Below, piece by piece: positions 11,249 through 21,958 of a stretch of 64,000 nt of DNA. The position numbers and the translations under genes were made by a program. Location: the NCBI GenBank assembly GCA_005765155.1, contig VCCP01000003.1, positions 5,456,001-5,520,000 of the forward strand, read 5' to 3'. The notes under the pieces were generated by a model that did not search any database, was not told the origin of the DNA, and saw only the letters and a program-made list of their open reading frames with translations. Within the stretch, counting starts at the first letter, position 1, and every line of letters begins with the position of its first letter. Origin of the DNA: Zelopaecilomyces penicillatus (Eukaryota; Ascomycota; Sordariomycetes; Hypocreales; Pseudodiploosporaceae).

Positions 11249-12442
11249 TTAGTGCTGCTTGACCATTATGTCACGCCACTGAGGGCCTAGGCACCTTGCT
11301 AATTCGTTAGCAACCTGCTTTGCCACTTCATCGCTTGCATCAGCCCACCCACTCCCATCGTTTGTCTCATTTAAATGTCTGGCAACCGTCGTGATGTCAA
11401 ATCTATGCCCTACCCATCCACCATTTTTCACTTGCTCCCGCATTGACCCCCAATGCATAGTGTGCATAGTTGAGGACCAGGAAATACGTGACAACACAAC
11501 GTGACCAAATCCTAGACCCTCAATATGAGGGCCATGGATGAACTCTGGCTTTATGGCGATGGCCTCGGCACGGACAAGTCGCTTTGTGGTAAGGTTTCGC
11601 AGAATCCATAATTGGTCTGGGGGGAACAAATCACAGTAGTTATGTCGGCAGCTCCACAGATCAAGATATTCCCAAGCAGCGCTTTCAACAAGCTGTAAGT
11701 CATGTAACTTTGTCATCAATCTTTGGACTTGGCAAGATGGATTATATTTCCGGGGGGAAACGGCAGAATAGCTGAAATCATGAAGGGTGTTGATTCCTTC
11801 TTCATACCCGTTGCCAGTGAAATCAATGCGTTCTTGGCTAAAGCCCTCAACTTCTTCATCCGAAAACAATCCAGGGGGCCAGTCGAAACTTTCAGTATAA
11901 GACCCCGCAAACACAATTTGTTCTCCAGCCCATGAGCCATAAAACATGTTCAGACGAATGCCAACCTCTTCTCGAGCGATTTCGCAAAAACGTCGACTGA
12001 CAAGTCCGAGGCAGACGACTTCCTCCATATTCTCCAAGTGAGAAAAGATAAGTATGAGAAGTTCAGTAGGGAGACCAGGGAGGGTGGTCGCTGGTTGATG
12101 ATGAGAAAGGCCCGGCGCGTACTCTCCGCAATCCGTCAGTGCCTTCTTTTGAAACTTCCGACGGCACTTTGTGGCCTGGGTTTTGTGTTTGCGTTTGACC
12201 CCTATGGCTGCCGTTATATTGCTGCCTTTATCTTCTTGGGCAACAGCATGTTCAGCAATTGTCAAAAACTGGTGTGATCTAGATGGAGCTAATTCAGGCA
12301 AAAGTCTGTGTTTGAAGGGGACGGCGAGTACATTGACGAGTAAACTACCGGTACTGTCCCCAATCGCATTATAAAAAGAGTCTGTGTTTCTACCCAGAAC
12401 TTCTCTGATGTGAGGTGCAACAAGCTGAAAGTACTGCACCAT
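11249..12442 (-). CDS. F-box domain protein
   Basis: The 397-aa product has an F-box at about residues 122-157 (LPGLPTELLILIFSHLE, then LVSRRFCEIAREEV), preceded by a basic stretch (KRKHKTQATKCRRKFQKK). F-box proteins are substrate adaptors of SCF ubiquitin ligases and bind Skp1 through this motif. The rest, about 240 residues with several Trp-rich segments, resembles the unclassified C-terminal regions of the large orphan F-box sets in Hypocreales; no LRR, WD40 or kelch repeat is visible. I begin at the first ATG of the frame (12442). The frame stays open upstream to 12481 without an ATG, so a short 5' exon is possible. Substrate unknown. Confidence 0.7.
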   Translation of the reverse strand: MVQYFQLVAPHIREVLGRNTDSFYNAIGDSTGSLLVNVLAVPFKHRLLPELAPSRSHQFLTIAEHAVAQEDKGSNITAAIGVKRKHKTQATKCRRKFQKKALTDCGEYAPGLSHHQPATTLPGLPTELLILIFSHLENMEEVVCLGLVSRRFCEIAREEVGIRLNMFYGSWAGEQIVFAGSYTESFDWPPGLFSDEEVEGFSQERIDFTGNGYEEGINTLHDFSYSAVSPRKYNPSCQVQRLMTKLHDLQLVESAAWEYLDLWSCRHNYCDLFPPDQLWILRNLTTKRLVRAEAIAIKPEFIHGPHIEGLGFGHVVLSRISWSSTMHTMHWGSMREQVKNGGWVGHRFDITTVARHLNETNDGSGWADASDEVAKQVANELARCLGPQWRDIMVKQH

Positions 12443-12974
12443 ATTGGCTATAGTAATCCGCGGGGTGAACAAAGATGTCAATGTTGCAACGGGGTTATTA
12501 GAAATGAAATGTCAGTAGCAACGATTGCCTAGGTTGCCTGCGCGAGCATTTTATAGCCAAATGTAATTTTATTGACCTTAAAGATACATTAAGTGGCGAG
12601 GCGTGTAGACACCTCACATCATTCAATAAACCTTAACAGCCCAGGTGCGCTTCAAGTGTGGCTTCATTTAAGTTTTTATATGTCAGCAACAATGGCAAAT
12701 TCAAAGTCTATCCACTTTTCTTTTCGTAGCGACTCTAACATCCGAGATGACTCTCACGGCATCGTAGCTAATACTGGCAGACATTTACGCAGGAGGTCCT
12801 AGATCAACTTAGATAGTTGGCATTCTAGATTGCAGAGCGTAACCTGCTAGAAAAGCGGAAATAAACATGTAAAACTTCTCAATTGAAAGGCCGATACCAA
12901 TAAACGTAAGTAAGCATCTCATAACTTCAAATTCAAACATCCATGCGGGTTCCAAATCACCCACCCGACATCTG
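12443..12974. other. Intergenic between F-box and OPT genes
   Basis: No coding signal. Holds the promoter of the leftward F-box gene and the 3' flank of the leftward transporter gene. Confidence 0.5.
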
Positions 12975-15870
12975 CTAAAAGGCTCCTGGCCCAGGTCCAA
13001 AGAACTCTCCTGGGGCAAGCGTTTTGAGGTTGCAACCCGTCCGCTCGCAGCCCTGGTTAATCACATTGTTACCCCACCAATCTATCGATAGGTTGTATTT
13101 GTATGTTAGAGCAAAAAACTGGACTATGGCTGATAAGGCAATACCTGCGCCGAATGCAGCTGAGAGAACATAGTTATACTAGTGAGTATGATGTATTAGA
13201 GTAAGGTGTCAATGTCATACTTAGAAGGGTGAAGAGGAACATACCTTGGCCCAAAGGCCGAGAAAGCGCTTTTTAATGTATAACCACGAAAATGTAGCGA
13301 CAGGGATCGCGGGCCAGAGAAAGGTCATGTTATAGGGGATCCAGATGACGCCGCCAAACAACATAACAACAGGGTGGCAGCTTCGAAGGATCTTGTTCTT
13401 TGGAAACCGCTTGCCGGCATACCAGAATGCGAGTACAATGATAATGCCGGCGGGAAATCCCGCCAAAGTCGCCGCGTAGGTGCCGCCCTTGCCCCATAGC
13501 TTCTTAGGTCCCACTGTGCCCCATAGCACGGCGGAAGTGAAGTAAGTTGTCTGACTTGGACAGCTGAAGTTGAATGGCGCTTTGGCAGAGCAAACATCTT
13601 TGATCTTGATTTGATACTGTAGAACGCCCACACAGACAAATGTGGAAACGAGCGTGGGGATCATTTGAGCCCAGAAGGTGTGTCGCGGAGGGATCTTGAG
13701 ATAATGCGCAAGCTTCAAGTCATTACTGAAATGCAGCGCGTGTGAGCATGTGATGTAGCCATATGTTTTGAAGAAGCACATGGATAACGCGTTACCCTCG
13801 ACAAACGAGCCCCCGATGAATTCAGCCAGGACATTAAGCGATACTTCCACGCCAGTCATCGCAAAGATGATGCCAACTGGTATCACAAAGATGGCACACA
13901 AGATAATTCCGTAAAAGACCACGGCAGGACTGGTATAAGTTGGCCAATGCGAAATGGCGACGCATCCCAAAACAACAGAAATCACCATTGTGATGAGATA
14001 CCACCATTCCGGGACTTCGGCATATTCCTTCATTAACCGATTATGCACATCAAGCACCCGTCCTTTGTCAAGCTCTTGCCTCTTTGATGGTCGGAAACCA
14101 TTGATGAGGTCTCGGAATCCCATTTGGAGTTCAACCCGATGATAAAGAAAGGCATGCGTGAGAGAAGCCGTATAGATGCAGAAGAAGCATGTGAAGGAAA
14201 TAAGTTGGCTGGCCGAAAGATATGGTAGCGAGTATGCCTTGTACTTTTCGGCGTCCAGAATACCGCGCTCATCTACCACCATGCTGACATTATATTGTTG
14301 TCCGAACCGGTCGTAAGGCTTGTTTGAAACAATGGGTAGGAAGGCTGTATAGTACGAATTGCTCCAGTACACGGCTAAAATAGTAAACATGAACACCACT
14401 CCACCAGCAAAGAAGTTGAGAGTGGTGAAAATTGGCGCTACTAGCGGATCAACACTCGTAATGACGATGTTCCAATCGAAAGTCGGGATCGGGTTGAGAC
14501 CCAGTCCCTTGCGAGAGCCGGTTAATAGGGTAAGATTGCGATTATTAGGCGCAATCCATGTCATCCAACTAAAAATTGCGAGTGCACTAAAGATGAAATT
14601 GGGGAACCAGAAATAGCAAAACATGAGGCTAAAAGCAATCAGGAAAAACTTGATTCGCGACATGCGCCATACCGACTTGAGTGGACCTTGTACAGCTGGA
14701 TTGTTATCTCCATGGAATGCGGCATTGAGAGCAACAATGGCAAGGGATGCTGGCCAAACGCAATAGGAGGGATAGACAAGAAAGCGTCGACACAGGCCAG
14801 CCATGCCGTAACCGATGAAGTTTGTGGACAGCGCAATCATAATCTGATACCCAAAGCTAGCCGCCCACTTCTGGTTGAAGAATTGGGGAAGATATTGCAT
14901 CCAAATGATGTAGTTTGTGTATGGCGAAGATTTCGCAATGGTGACCATAAGGGTGATGAGCATGTGTTCCTTTCTATTGAATGGACCCGGGTTTAGGCTG
15001 TGTCGGACGCCAAACAACGTAATACCAACATCTGGCAAGGATTTTTCAAGAAACTTGCCAATGGGATAAGCGAGCAGCTGTGGCACGTTCTGGCCGATTG
15101 CAATGGCAGGGAAGCGGATTTCGAAGAAGTTGTTGACAAAAGCCACGGCAGCAGAGAAGAAAATGCCCATGACCCAAGCGCGGATGGTGGAAACAGGCAT
15201 GGACGGGTCGTCCTTGTTATCCACGACGGAGCGTACCATTGCGTATGGTGAATTGTTTGTGATGAGGGCAGCTTCAAGCTTCATCTCGGCAATGAGGCGT
15301 TCATGCTTTTCCGGTTGATCAAAGATGTCATCGTTCTCTAGAGAGAAGAAAAGTCAATTACTCTGTGAGCTTTTGGAAGTACGCCTGCTGCCATTTAGAT
15401 GCCTGGACTAACCAAGAAATTCTTCAATTTTCTGGAGTACATCCAGAGGGAAATTCTGATCTCTTTTGTGAAGCTTGTGCACAAGGGTCATCATCTTAGG
15501 TACAGAAGATCAGCTTTGATTCTTGTCCATGCTTTAGGGTCGACATTTGAAGCAGAGGCGAAGAGCGCTGCTACGTACCTCACGGACTTGCTCGAGAGAA
15601 TAAGAGGCCGCAATCTCCTTGATCTCAAGAAGGTCATCTTCAGTGACCTGAAGATCACGTTCGACGCGCACATTGTCCTCTGGTGAGAGTAGCTGTGGCT
15701 GTGTGGTATCAACGATGGAGTCGGCATCCTGGATCTGCTAAATGACGGATCAGTTGGCTGTGGACAAGATTCGTTTAGACGACTGTACAGTGCCCACTCA
15801 CATTCTTCTCACTACCCAGCACACTTTTGTCAGTGCCGACAGGGCCTTGCTTCTCTATGCCTTCCAACAT
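12975..15870 (-). CDS. Oligopeptide transporter, OPT family
   Basis: Proton-coupled uptake of small peptides, possibly glutathione, at the plasma membrane. Exons on the minus strand are 15870-15802, 15737-15579, 15494-15413, 15337-13245 and 13178-12975; together they give 868 aa in one frame. The N-terminal 120 residues are hydrophilic and acidic. The membrane part, with 14 or more hydrophobic segments, carries the family signatures NPGPFN near its start and KIPPR (YLKIPPRHTFWAQ) near its end. The last exon restores the conserved C-terminus (IDWWGNN, LAPGEFFGPGPG), which is lost if the frame is read straight into the intron at 13244. The start at 15870 is the first ATG of the first exon. Sequence alone does not tell tetrapeptide from glutathione transport. 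Confidence 0.92.
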
Positions 15871-16717
15871 CACGACAACAAGGCTTAAGCAGTTCGGTCA
15901 ACTGAGAACATGGCCATGACATTTCCAGCACCCGTATGTAAGGTGGAAAGCCCGATCGGGGCAGGGCGATCCTTTTTAATTATCGCTTGTCAGCTCAGGC
16001 GATACAAGAGCCGGATCTTCCATCAAACGAAGCAGCCTTAGTGGCTGGATTGGCGACAAGGGGTGTGATCCTCTCGACGCCTTGGCAGAACAAGCAGAAC
16101 AGGGACGAACGCCCAGCCTTGCGGTGTGAAAGGCGACACCCAGCATGGTTGAGAGCTAGGTTGACAGAGCCGCAATGATGATGGCACTGATGGTAGGCGA
16201 ATGGAAGCCAATTGCGGCATCCCCGGCACCGAGATGACTCAACTGGGTTGCACTCATTGCGGAGTTGGAGAATGAAGATGTGTTGGGCACTGTACCAACA
16301 GCACTGTGTGCATGTACTGTGTTTGCCCCATATCCTACTGTGCTTTTGTAGCACTAGACACACTGGGGTTTACAGTGCTCACCACTAGATCCTTCAGTGG
16401 GCAATTCTTACCCTGCAACTAGGACCCGACATTTGCCGTAATATCATCATCAGTTCAGTTCACGAATACCTAAGAGACTCACAGGAAAGCATGCGAGAAT
16501 AGCCTCCGTTGGCTGGAACATATAAAATGGACATGCACCAGTTAAGTTAGGTCTGTTCTCGCGTCGAAACAGCGATTCGCTCAGATTCACATACCCTGGT
16601 TAGGTATCTATTAATAGCAACATTGCCGTTTTCTCCGGCACTCTGGAAAGTGGTTTATATGGCGTAATTATTTCGTAGCCCGAGAAGATAAATGTAGGTA
16701 GGTATGTACTGATCTTA
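15871..16717. other. Intergenic, OPT promoter
   Basis: No gene seen. Several short CACTGTG/ACAGTGC words cluster at 16290-16380 without forming a clean repeat. Confidence 0.5.
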
Positions 16718-18529
16718 TTAGCTATACTCAGATTGTAACTCTATAATACCCTGATAACCACACTCGCCCGCCACCTGAAGCGGTGATCTATCGTAGTAAT
16801 CACAAATCGCCCAAAATAGCGGCGTCATGCCCTCCTCCTCCATCACATTTATAAAAGCTCCTGCATGAATAAGAACCCTCACAGTCTCTGGGTCACCCGA
16901 TTCAACAGCAAAATGCAACGGCGTCTTTTTCCAATCATTCTTCAAGTTGACGTATGCTCCGTTGTCGAGAAATACCCTCACGGCCGCATTCTGCGCATTG
17001 CGGGCAGCCCAGAAGAGTGCCGTCTCTCCCCAGTCTGAGGCACGATTGATCTCAGTAGGACAGTAGCGAAGGATTGTATGCACAATATCTAGCAGCCCAT
17101 CTCGGGCGGCGTATTCGAGTAATGTTCTGGAGATTTCGTCAACTAGGCCTTTGCCTGTAAACACTCCGGTTCGTAATAGGCTGTTGGCGGATGGATGCGC
17201 AATCTTGATCCTCAACAGCTTCAAATAATTTGGGCATTTTTAATTTTACTACAATTGACAGATTGTTAGCTGTGGGATATAATATCTCCCCTGTGCTCGG
17301 CTAGCAAGTGGTGAGCCTACGTATGAGACAGTGAAGTAAGGAAATCGATCAAGTAGAGAATATACATACCCGGCCAGTCGACAGCCTCCTGGCACATTTT
17401 AGAGACTTGATTCCGAACTTGCTTGTAATACTCATCACCATCATCGGTAATTTTGATGATATCAGAGTGCGTTCGAGCAATAGCGCATCGTAGTCCAGCG
17501 TCAGAGTCCCGAGTCCCCCAGTTCACTGCAGAGTCTTCGAGAACTACAAGTTCCTTTGGCCCAGCCAAGTCGTACTCGCCAGCCTCGGTCTATACGATAC
17601 TTTTTCAGCCGCTCATTCCCCCATACAACCAGGATGAGTACTACCTTTCGCACAGTGGGTGACATTTCGGTTTCGTAGAAGCAGAAGATCTTGCGGCCTT
17701 CCAATTCATTCCAGAGCAGAGTAAAATCCTGTCGTAACCGTGAGAGTGTACCGTCTCCGCTTAATTTTAGGGACTCAACTAAGGTGCGGTTGGGCCCATC
17801 CCCAGCCATCCGTGTGAGACCTGGAAAGTTCATCCCACGGTGTGGTACTGCGAAGAATAAAGCTCCGTATATGGCTTCGGCGAGTTCAACAAATTCGGGG
17901 TTCATCTGCAATAGAGACGGCGTAAAATACGCCAGAGCCCAAGAAGATGGAATGAAAGTTTATCAGGCTCTACGGTGCTTAATCCGGTCTACAATTTCTT
18001 TACGTACTTGTTTAATAATGAGCCCTCCCAAACTGTGCCCTATAAAGATACCGAAAGCATGGCCACCCAGGCCAGAAACAGCAATTATGCTTGAGGAATT
18101 CAGCAAACCCAAATCTCAGAGCAATCTACGCAATACAATGACTTTACCAGGTAACCTACCCTACTTTATGATTATCAGTGTCTAGCATACAGAGTCGTCA
18201 TGCCGATGGAGTTGTCGTCCAGGGTTAGACCCCTCCTTTGACAACGATACCTTGACCTCATCCCGCAGCTCTCCCCCAAGAGTCACTGTCGCATTGCCAG
18301 ACTGGCCGTCTATATCCGGGTAGAGTGACTTGACCATGACGCGGCCCGAGCCGACATGCCGCTCCAACGCCGTTATTAGCATCTCCGAGTCCAGCTGGAG
18401 ACTTACATTGGAGACGCGCCATGTCTGATAGCTTGGCTTTGATGGCTTTTGGGCTGGTGCTAGCGTTGGTGCTAGTGGTGGTTGGTTGATCAAGCGTCCT
18501 TTGCTTTTTGGGTCCTCGAGGGGGGTCAT
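16718..18529 (-). pseudogene. Alpha/beta-hydrolase-ankyrin protein of the fungal STAND type, broken
   Basis: Relatives begin with a small N-terminal domain, then a SERAC1-like alpha/beta hydrolase, often a NACHT ATPase, and ankyrin repeats; they are thought to act in self/non-self or stress sensing. Visible here are the N-terminal domain (TWRVSNVSL, from 18529), hydrolase start SGLGGHAFG and nucleophile elbow GHSLGG near 18025-18075, then ALFFAVPHRGM, GDGPNRTLVES, FCFYETEMSPT and RTHSDIIKI, and about four ankyrin repeats (16720-17160, for example TPLHFAVESGDPETVRVLI). Introns 18007-17906, 17644-17590 and one starting at 17369 keep the frame. Lesions: an extra base in the C-run at 18230-18233 (+ strand), stops between 18190 and 18100, and a deletion that brings the hydrolase start directly against GHSLGG. 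No NACHT domain is present. Lineage assignment is good; the exact exon ends are not. Confidence 0.72.
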
Positions 18530-19385
18530 TCTGCAAATAATAAGGGGGGGGAGGGGAATGAAGAAAAACGGCTGAAGTAAGCCTTTACGGCTAATCAAAT
18601 TGATTAGGTGTCCCAAGATGTCAGCGATTGTGGTGAGAAGAGGATTGACGTTCGAATTGCCTAAATCCGTACAATGCCGAATGCGGGGTTCGTTCCGACA
18701 GGCAAGACGGCGCAAAGGTCAAGTCCGGCAATTGAACAAGTATTTATTTGATGGGTATAATAGGCCTTATATTGATATCTATTATCTGAATGTATGAATA
18801 AGGAGTGGATGGAAACTCAATTGGAGAGTAAACCCTCAATTGAAGAGTAAAACCCAAGGGCATGTATACTGACTGGCCTCATCGCCATCGATGCAGTGAA
18901 TCCTATTAACCCAATCTATAGGCTCACTAAACTCAGCCATAACGTCGTATCTGTTGGTCCATCTTTTCTGTTACAACGTCCCGAACTATTTTATCGCAGT
19001 TACGTAACGCGCCTATCACCTGACCAACCTATCCCCGGGCTTCCATGCTGTTGGGCCGTGGCCCGTCTACATGGCGGCACAGAACACTGATCTTTCACAT
19101 ACAAGACATGCATCACTATCGCCCATCCGCCCAGACTCATCTCACGAACTACTTTGTAAATCTCAGAGTAAGAGAAAATTAAAACAGTCATATTTTGGGC
19201 ATCTTTTTTCTGCATGGTGTAGAGTTCAACTACTTGTACCTCACCGAGCCTCTTGCAATGGTTGTGCCCAAATCTCATGACCACAGCGAAGCGGCTAGGC
19301 GGTTCCCTCCGAAACCGCGTCAAACACGATCCTTTGTATGTGTGCAGTTCTAAATATTTATTTATTCTTCATGTTTGGACTGACA
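18530..19385. other. Intergenic, divergent promoters
   Basis: Lies between the leftward hydrolase relic and the rightward DUF6601 gene. No coding signal beyond an in-frame upstream ATG at 19338. Confidence 0.5.
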
Positions 19386-20405
19386 ATGGCTACAAATGCT
19401 TTCATTGAACAGAATTGCCCCTTCACCACCAGCCTTCTCCACCATAACCATGAGGAGGAACCACTATTTCTCGAATCTCTTTTGCCAGCCTCTTATTGCT
19501 TAGACTCTGCCAAACCAATAACCCCCACCCAGCAAACTGCGCTTTTCATCCAACGGGAGCTTAATCTAGACCGCTTGGCTAGAATTCAAAATAGTTTGTG
19601 GTTCGCTGGCTTGCCTATTCTTCCTCGTCCCTTGCACCACCAGCTGTTGCTGAGTCGGGAGATATTCGTCACAGAGCGCATGGACATGCATCTTGTATGG
19701 ACAACTGGCAGAATCTTCCTCAAGCCTATCCCACAATTCCTCCTAAACCTAAACTTTTGGGGACAACATCTCCACTGTGCGCCAGGGAGTTGTGATAGCT
19801 GCTATCATGAAGCTGTTGGTGTTTATGCCATCGCTCCTGAGTGCAGCAGAGAGAACCTGCGTCGAATTGCAATTGGCTTTCTTGTCTCATATACGGCGCT
19901 CGTCACACATGAGAGCGACTTTCACATCGCCACATCAAGAAACCTTCTCCCATCGGGGATAGACTGGTTCAAGTGGAGACTATTCGTCCAAGAGATTCAC
20001 TCGAATAACATCTACCCCCACGTCCACTCTCGGTTTCACGACGGTGAGCTGCGCCTTAGCAGACTTAACAAGATATACATGTTTTGCAAGACTCCCTTCC
20101 ACGGCTACATGACCCGTTGGGATCGTTACGGTGCTTTTTTCCACGACTACTTTGCTTTACTTACAAGCACCACCATCTACATTGCCATTGTCTTGACGGC
20201 TATGCAGGTCGGGCTGGGTACGACTGCTCTTGCTGGAAATCATACATTTCAGTCTGCGTCCCAACGGTTTGCTATTTTTGCCATTTTAAGCCCGCTCATT
20301 GCTGCCTGCGTTGCCGTACTTGGGTTTTGTGGTGTTTACACACACAACGTTATCAAAACCATCAGATTTAACAAACAGCGAGGTGGTATCTTGGCGCGTG
20401 TATGA
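19386..20405 (+). CDS. DUF6601 family membrane protein
   Basis: An ascomycete family of unknown function. Characteristic stretches are RPLHHQLLLSREI, MDMHLVWTTGRIFLKPIP, ALVTHESDFHIA, HDGELRLSRLNKIY and TTIYIAIVLTAMQVGL. The C-terminal third has two hydrophobic segments (AIVLTAMQVGLGT and FAIFAILSPLIAACVAVLGFC), so the product is probably an integral membrane protein with a large soluble N-terminal part. There are no introns. I start at the second in-frame ATG (19386, ACAATGG) because the first (19338) has a weak context and would add a short hydrophobic leader not expected in the family; with it the protein is 355 aa. Function and partners are unknown. Confidence 0.85.
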   Translation: MATNAFIEQNCPFTTSLLHHNHEEEPLFLESLLPASYCLDSAKPITPTQQTALFIQRELNLDRLARIQNSLWFAGLPILPRPLHHQLLLSREIFVTERMDMHLVWTTGRIFLKPIPQFLLNLNFWGQHLHCAPGSCDSCYHEAVGVYAIAPECSRENLRRIAIGFLVSYTALVTHESDFHIATSRNLLPSGIDWFKWRLFVQEIHSNNIYPHVHSRFHDGELRLSRLNKIYMFCKTPFHGYMTRWDRYGAFFHDYFALLTSTTIYIAIVLTAMQVGLGTTALAGNHTFQSASQRFAIFAILSPLIAACVAVLGFCGVYTHNVIKTIRFNKQRGGILARV

Positions 20406-20862
20406 TAGTAATGTATGACCTTCTACAATTCCTCTGATCTTGATAATAATGCAGGCTAAAGCAATTCGGATTGTGTACAGAGTTATGCTGTGGTATTGTG
20501 CAAATGTATGTGGCACAGATTCAAGACTAAGAAAACCCTGCGTTGCCGCCGGCGACCGTACAATTAGTTAGTTAGCTGATACTAGTGCATATACAACTAG
20601 AGTGTCTTGTTATTGATTAGAACTTGACGAGTTCTTGCGGCAATAGGTCATCGTCATTAACACGTTATCTAAGCCATGCAACCATAATCAGGATCAGCGA
20701 CAAAAGCAAATCCCTGAGCGACACACATCACGATAACTTTTACCATGTATAAAATACTGCTAGCACCGCTCCCTCTGTTACTCCTCCCACCAACCTCTGT
20801 AAAACCAACCAATCCAACATACCTTTTGACTAAGTACATCGACCTTGCGACAAACACAAAAT
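20406..20862. other. Intergenic
   Basis: Promoter region of the CBM14 relic; nothing distinctive. Confidence 0.45.
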
Positions 20863-21256
20863 ATGTTTCTGAAAACCGCAACTTTGGTGGCCGTAGCGGC
20901 TAGCATCCTCACATTTACCGCCGCCAACTAACGGTAAGCTCTTCTCTTCTCTTCCTTTCTTCCCTTGTTATGCCATGATGCACACACAGCTTCCACGACC
21001 CCCAGTGTGATGTGGAGGTACCGGGGTATAACTGCAAAGACAAAACCAATGGAAATTATCTGCATCCCGAGGATTGCACCAGATACATTGAATGCCATGA
21101 TGGCCAAGCATGGCAATGCGACTGCGGCGACTGCCGTAATAGACCTGATGCATGCCTACTGGCAGGTTGATCTTTAACGAGACGGTGGATCAATGCCTGT
21201 GGGCGGATGAGACGGAGTGTATAATGCCGGACGTCGGGGTGAACTTGGATCTGTAG
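20863..21256 (+). pseudogene. Secreted chitin-binding protein with one CBM14 (peritrophin-A) domain, broken
   Basis: The ATG at 20863 opens a hydrophobic signal peptide of about 20 residues (FLKTATLVAVAASIL). A TAA at 20929-20931 follows just before a GTAAGC donor; intron 20934-20989 has a clear CACACAG acceptor. Exon 2 encodes a typical CBM14 core: YNCKDKTNGNYLHPEDC, then TRYIECHDGQ, then QCDCGDC. Near 21165-21170 the frame must shift by one base to continue as GRLIFNETVDQCLW and end at the TAG at 21254. With both lesions repaired conceptually, the six-Cys pattern of CBM14 is present, so origin is clear. Fungal CBM14 proteins protect hyphal chitin or bind shed chitin fragments. Two independent lesions make an active gene unlikely unless the sequence is wrong. 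Confidence 0.7.
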
Positions 21257-21456
21257 TGCAAAGAGAAGAGGATTTATTAGGCAGCTCCGAGACTATCTAC
21301 CTTAGGTAGATATCAGCAATGGACTCCTCATCATGTCAAACTAGGTATTGACAGCATTCTTCTCATTACCATGGCCATTGGGTATCTTTCCAGGCACACC
21401 AAAGTAAGATTTGCTTGCCCACCACAGTCTAATAACAGTCTAGTCCTACGGATCAT

Positions 21457-21479
21457 CCCCCCCCCCCCCCCCCCCCCCC
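21457..21479. repeat. Poly-C tract, 23 bases
   Basis: Uninterrupted C-run read directly from the sequence, about 480 bases upstream of the GST start. Tract length is prone to assembly error. Confidence 0.9.
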
Positions 21480-21808
21480 TACCACTAGGATATTTATTAC
21501 ATTACCCCTCATTCCTTTCAGTCCACTTATCATACCCAGACCGGCAGATCGGTGGCTGCCTGCCGATGGCTGATGACGATCATGTGTCGCCCAAACGCAG
21601 TCAGTCTCGTTAATGACAGACCCCAAAATGGTAAAATAGTTCGTTCCATCTTCCTGCTGGATAAGCATTGGCCCACTATTGTGCTGTATCTGTTTTCATT
21701 GAATCGCGTTAACCCGGAAAGGGATGTTGCACACTACCAACGACCTATTCATATGCCAAGATGGCAATGGCTGGGACGAACCCCGCTTACAGATGACCTT
21801 GCTCGAAA

Positions 21809-21815
21809 TATAAAA
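21809..21815 (+). promoter_or_regulatory. TATA-like box of the GST gene
   Basis: TATAAAA about 150 bases upstream of the ATG at 21959; positional inference only. Confidence 0.4.
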
Positions 21816-21958
21816 AGAGTCAATAATTACTGCCTAAACTCTGACCTCGGACTTATTCCCCATCACTTGCTTTATTTCTGTTACAAGTTCGACACAGCGA
21901 GCCCTTTCTGTCTTTCAACGGCACCGCTCTGCAATCCCATTACTGTACTACCGATACC

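Larger units (their letters stand above)
21257..21958. other. Intergenic, GST promoter with C-run
   Basis: Contains the 23-base C-run and a TATA-like box, listed separately; no gene recognised. Confidence 0.5.
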
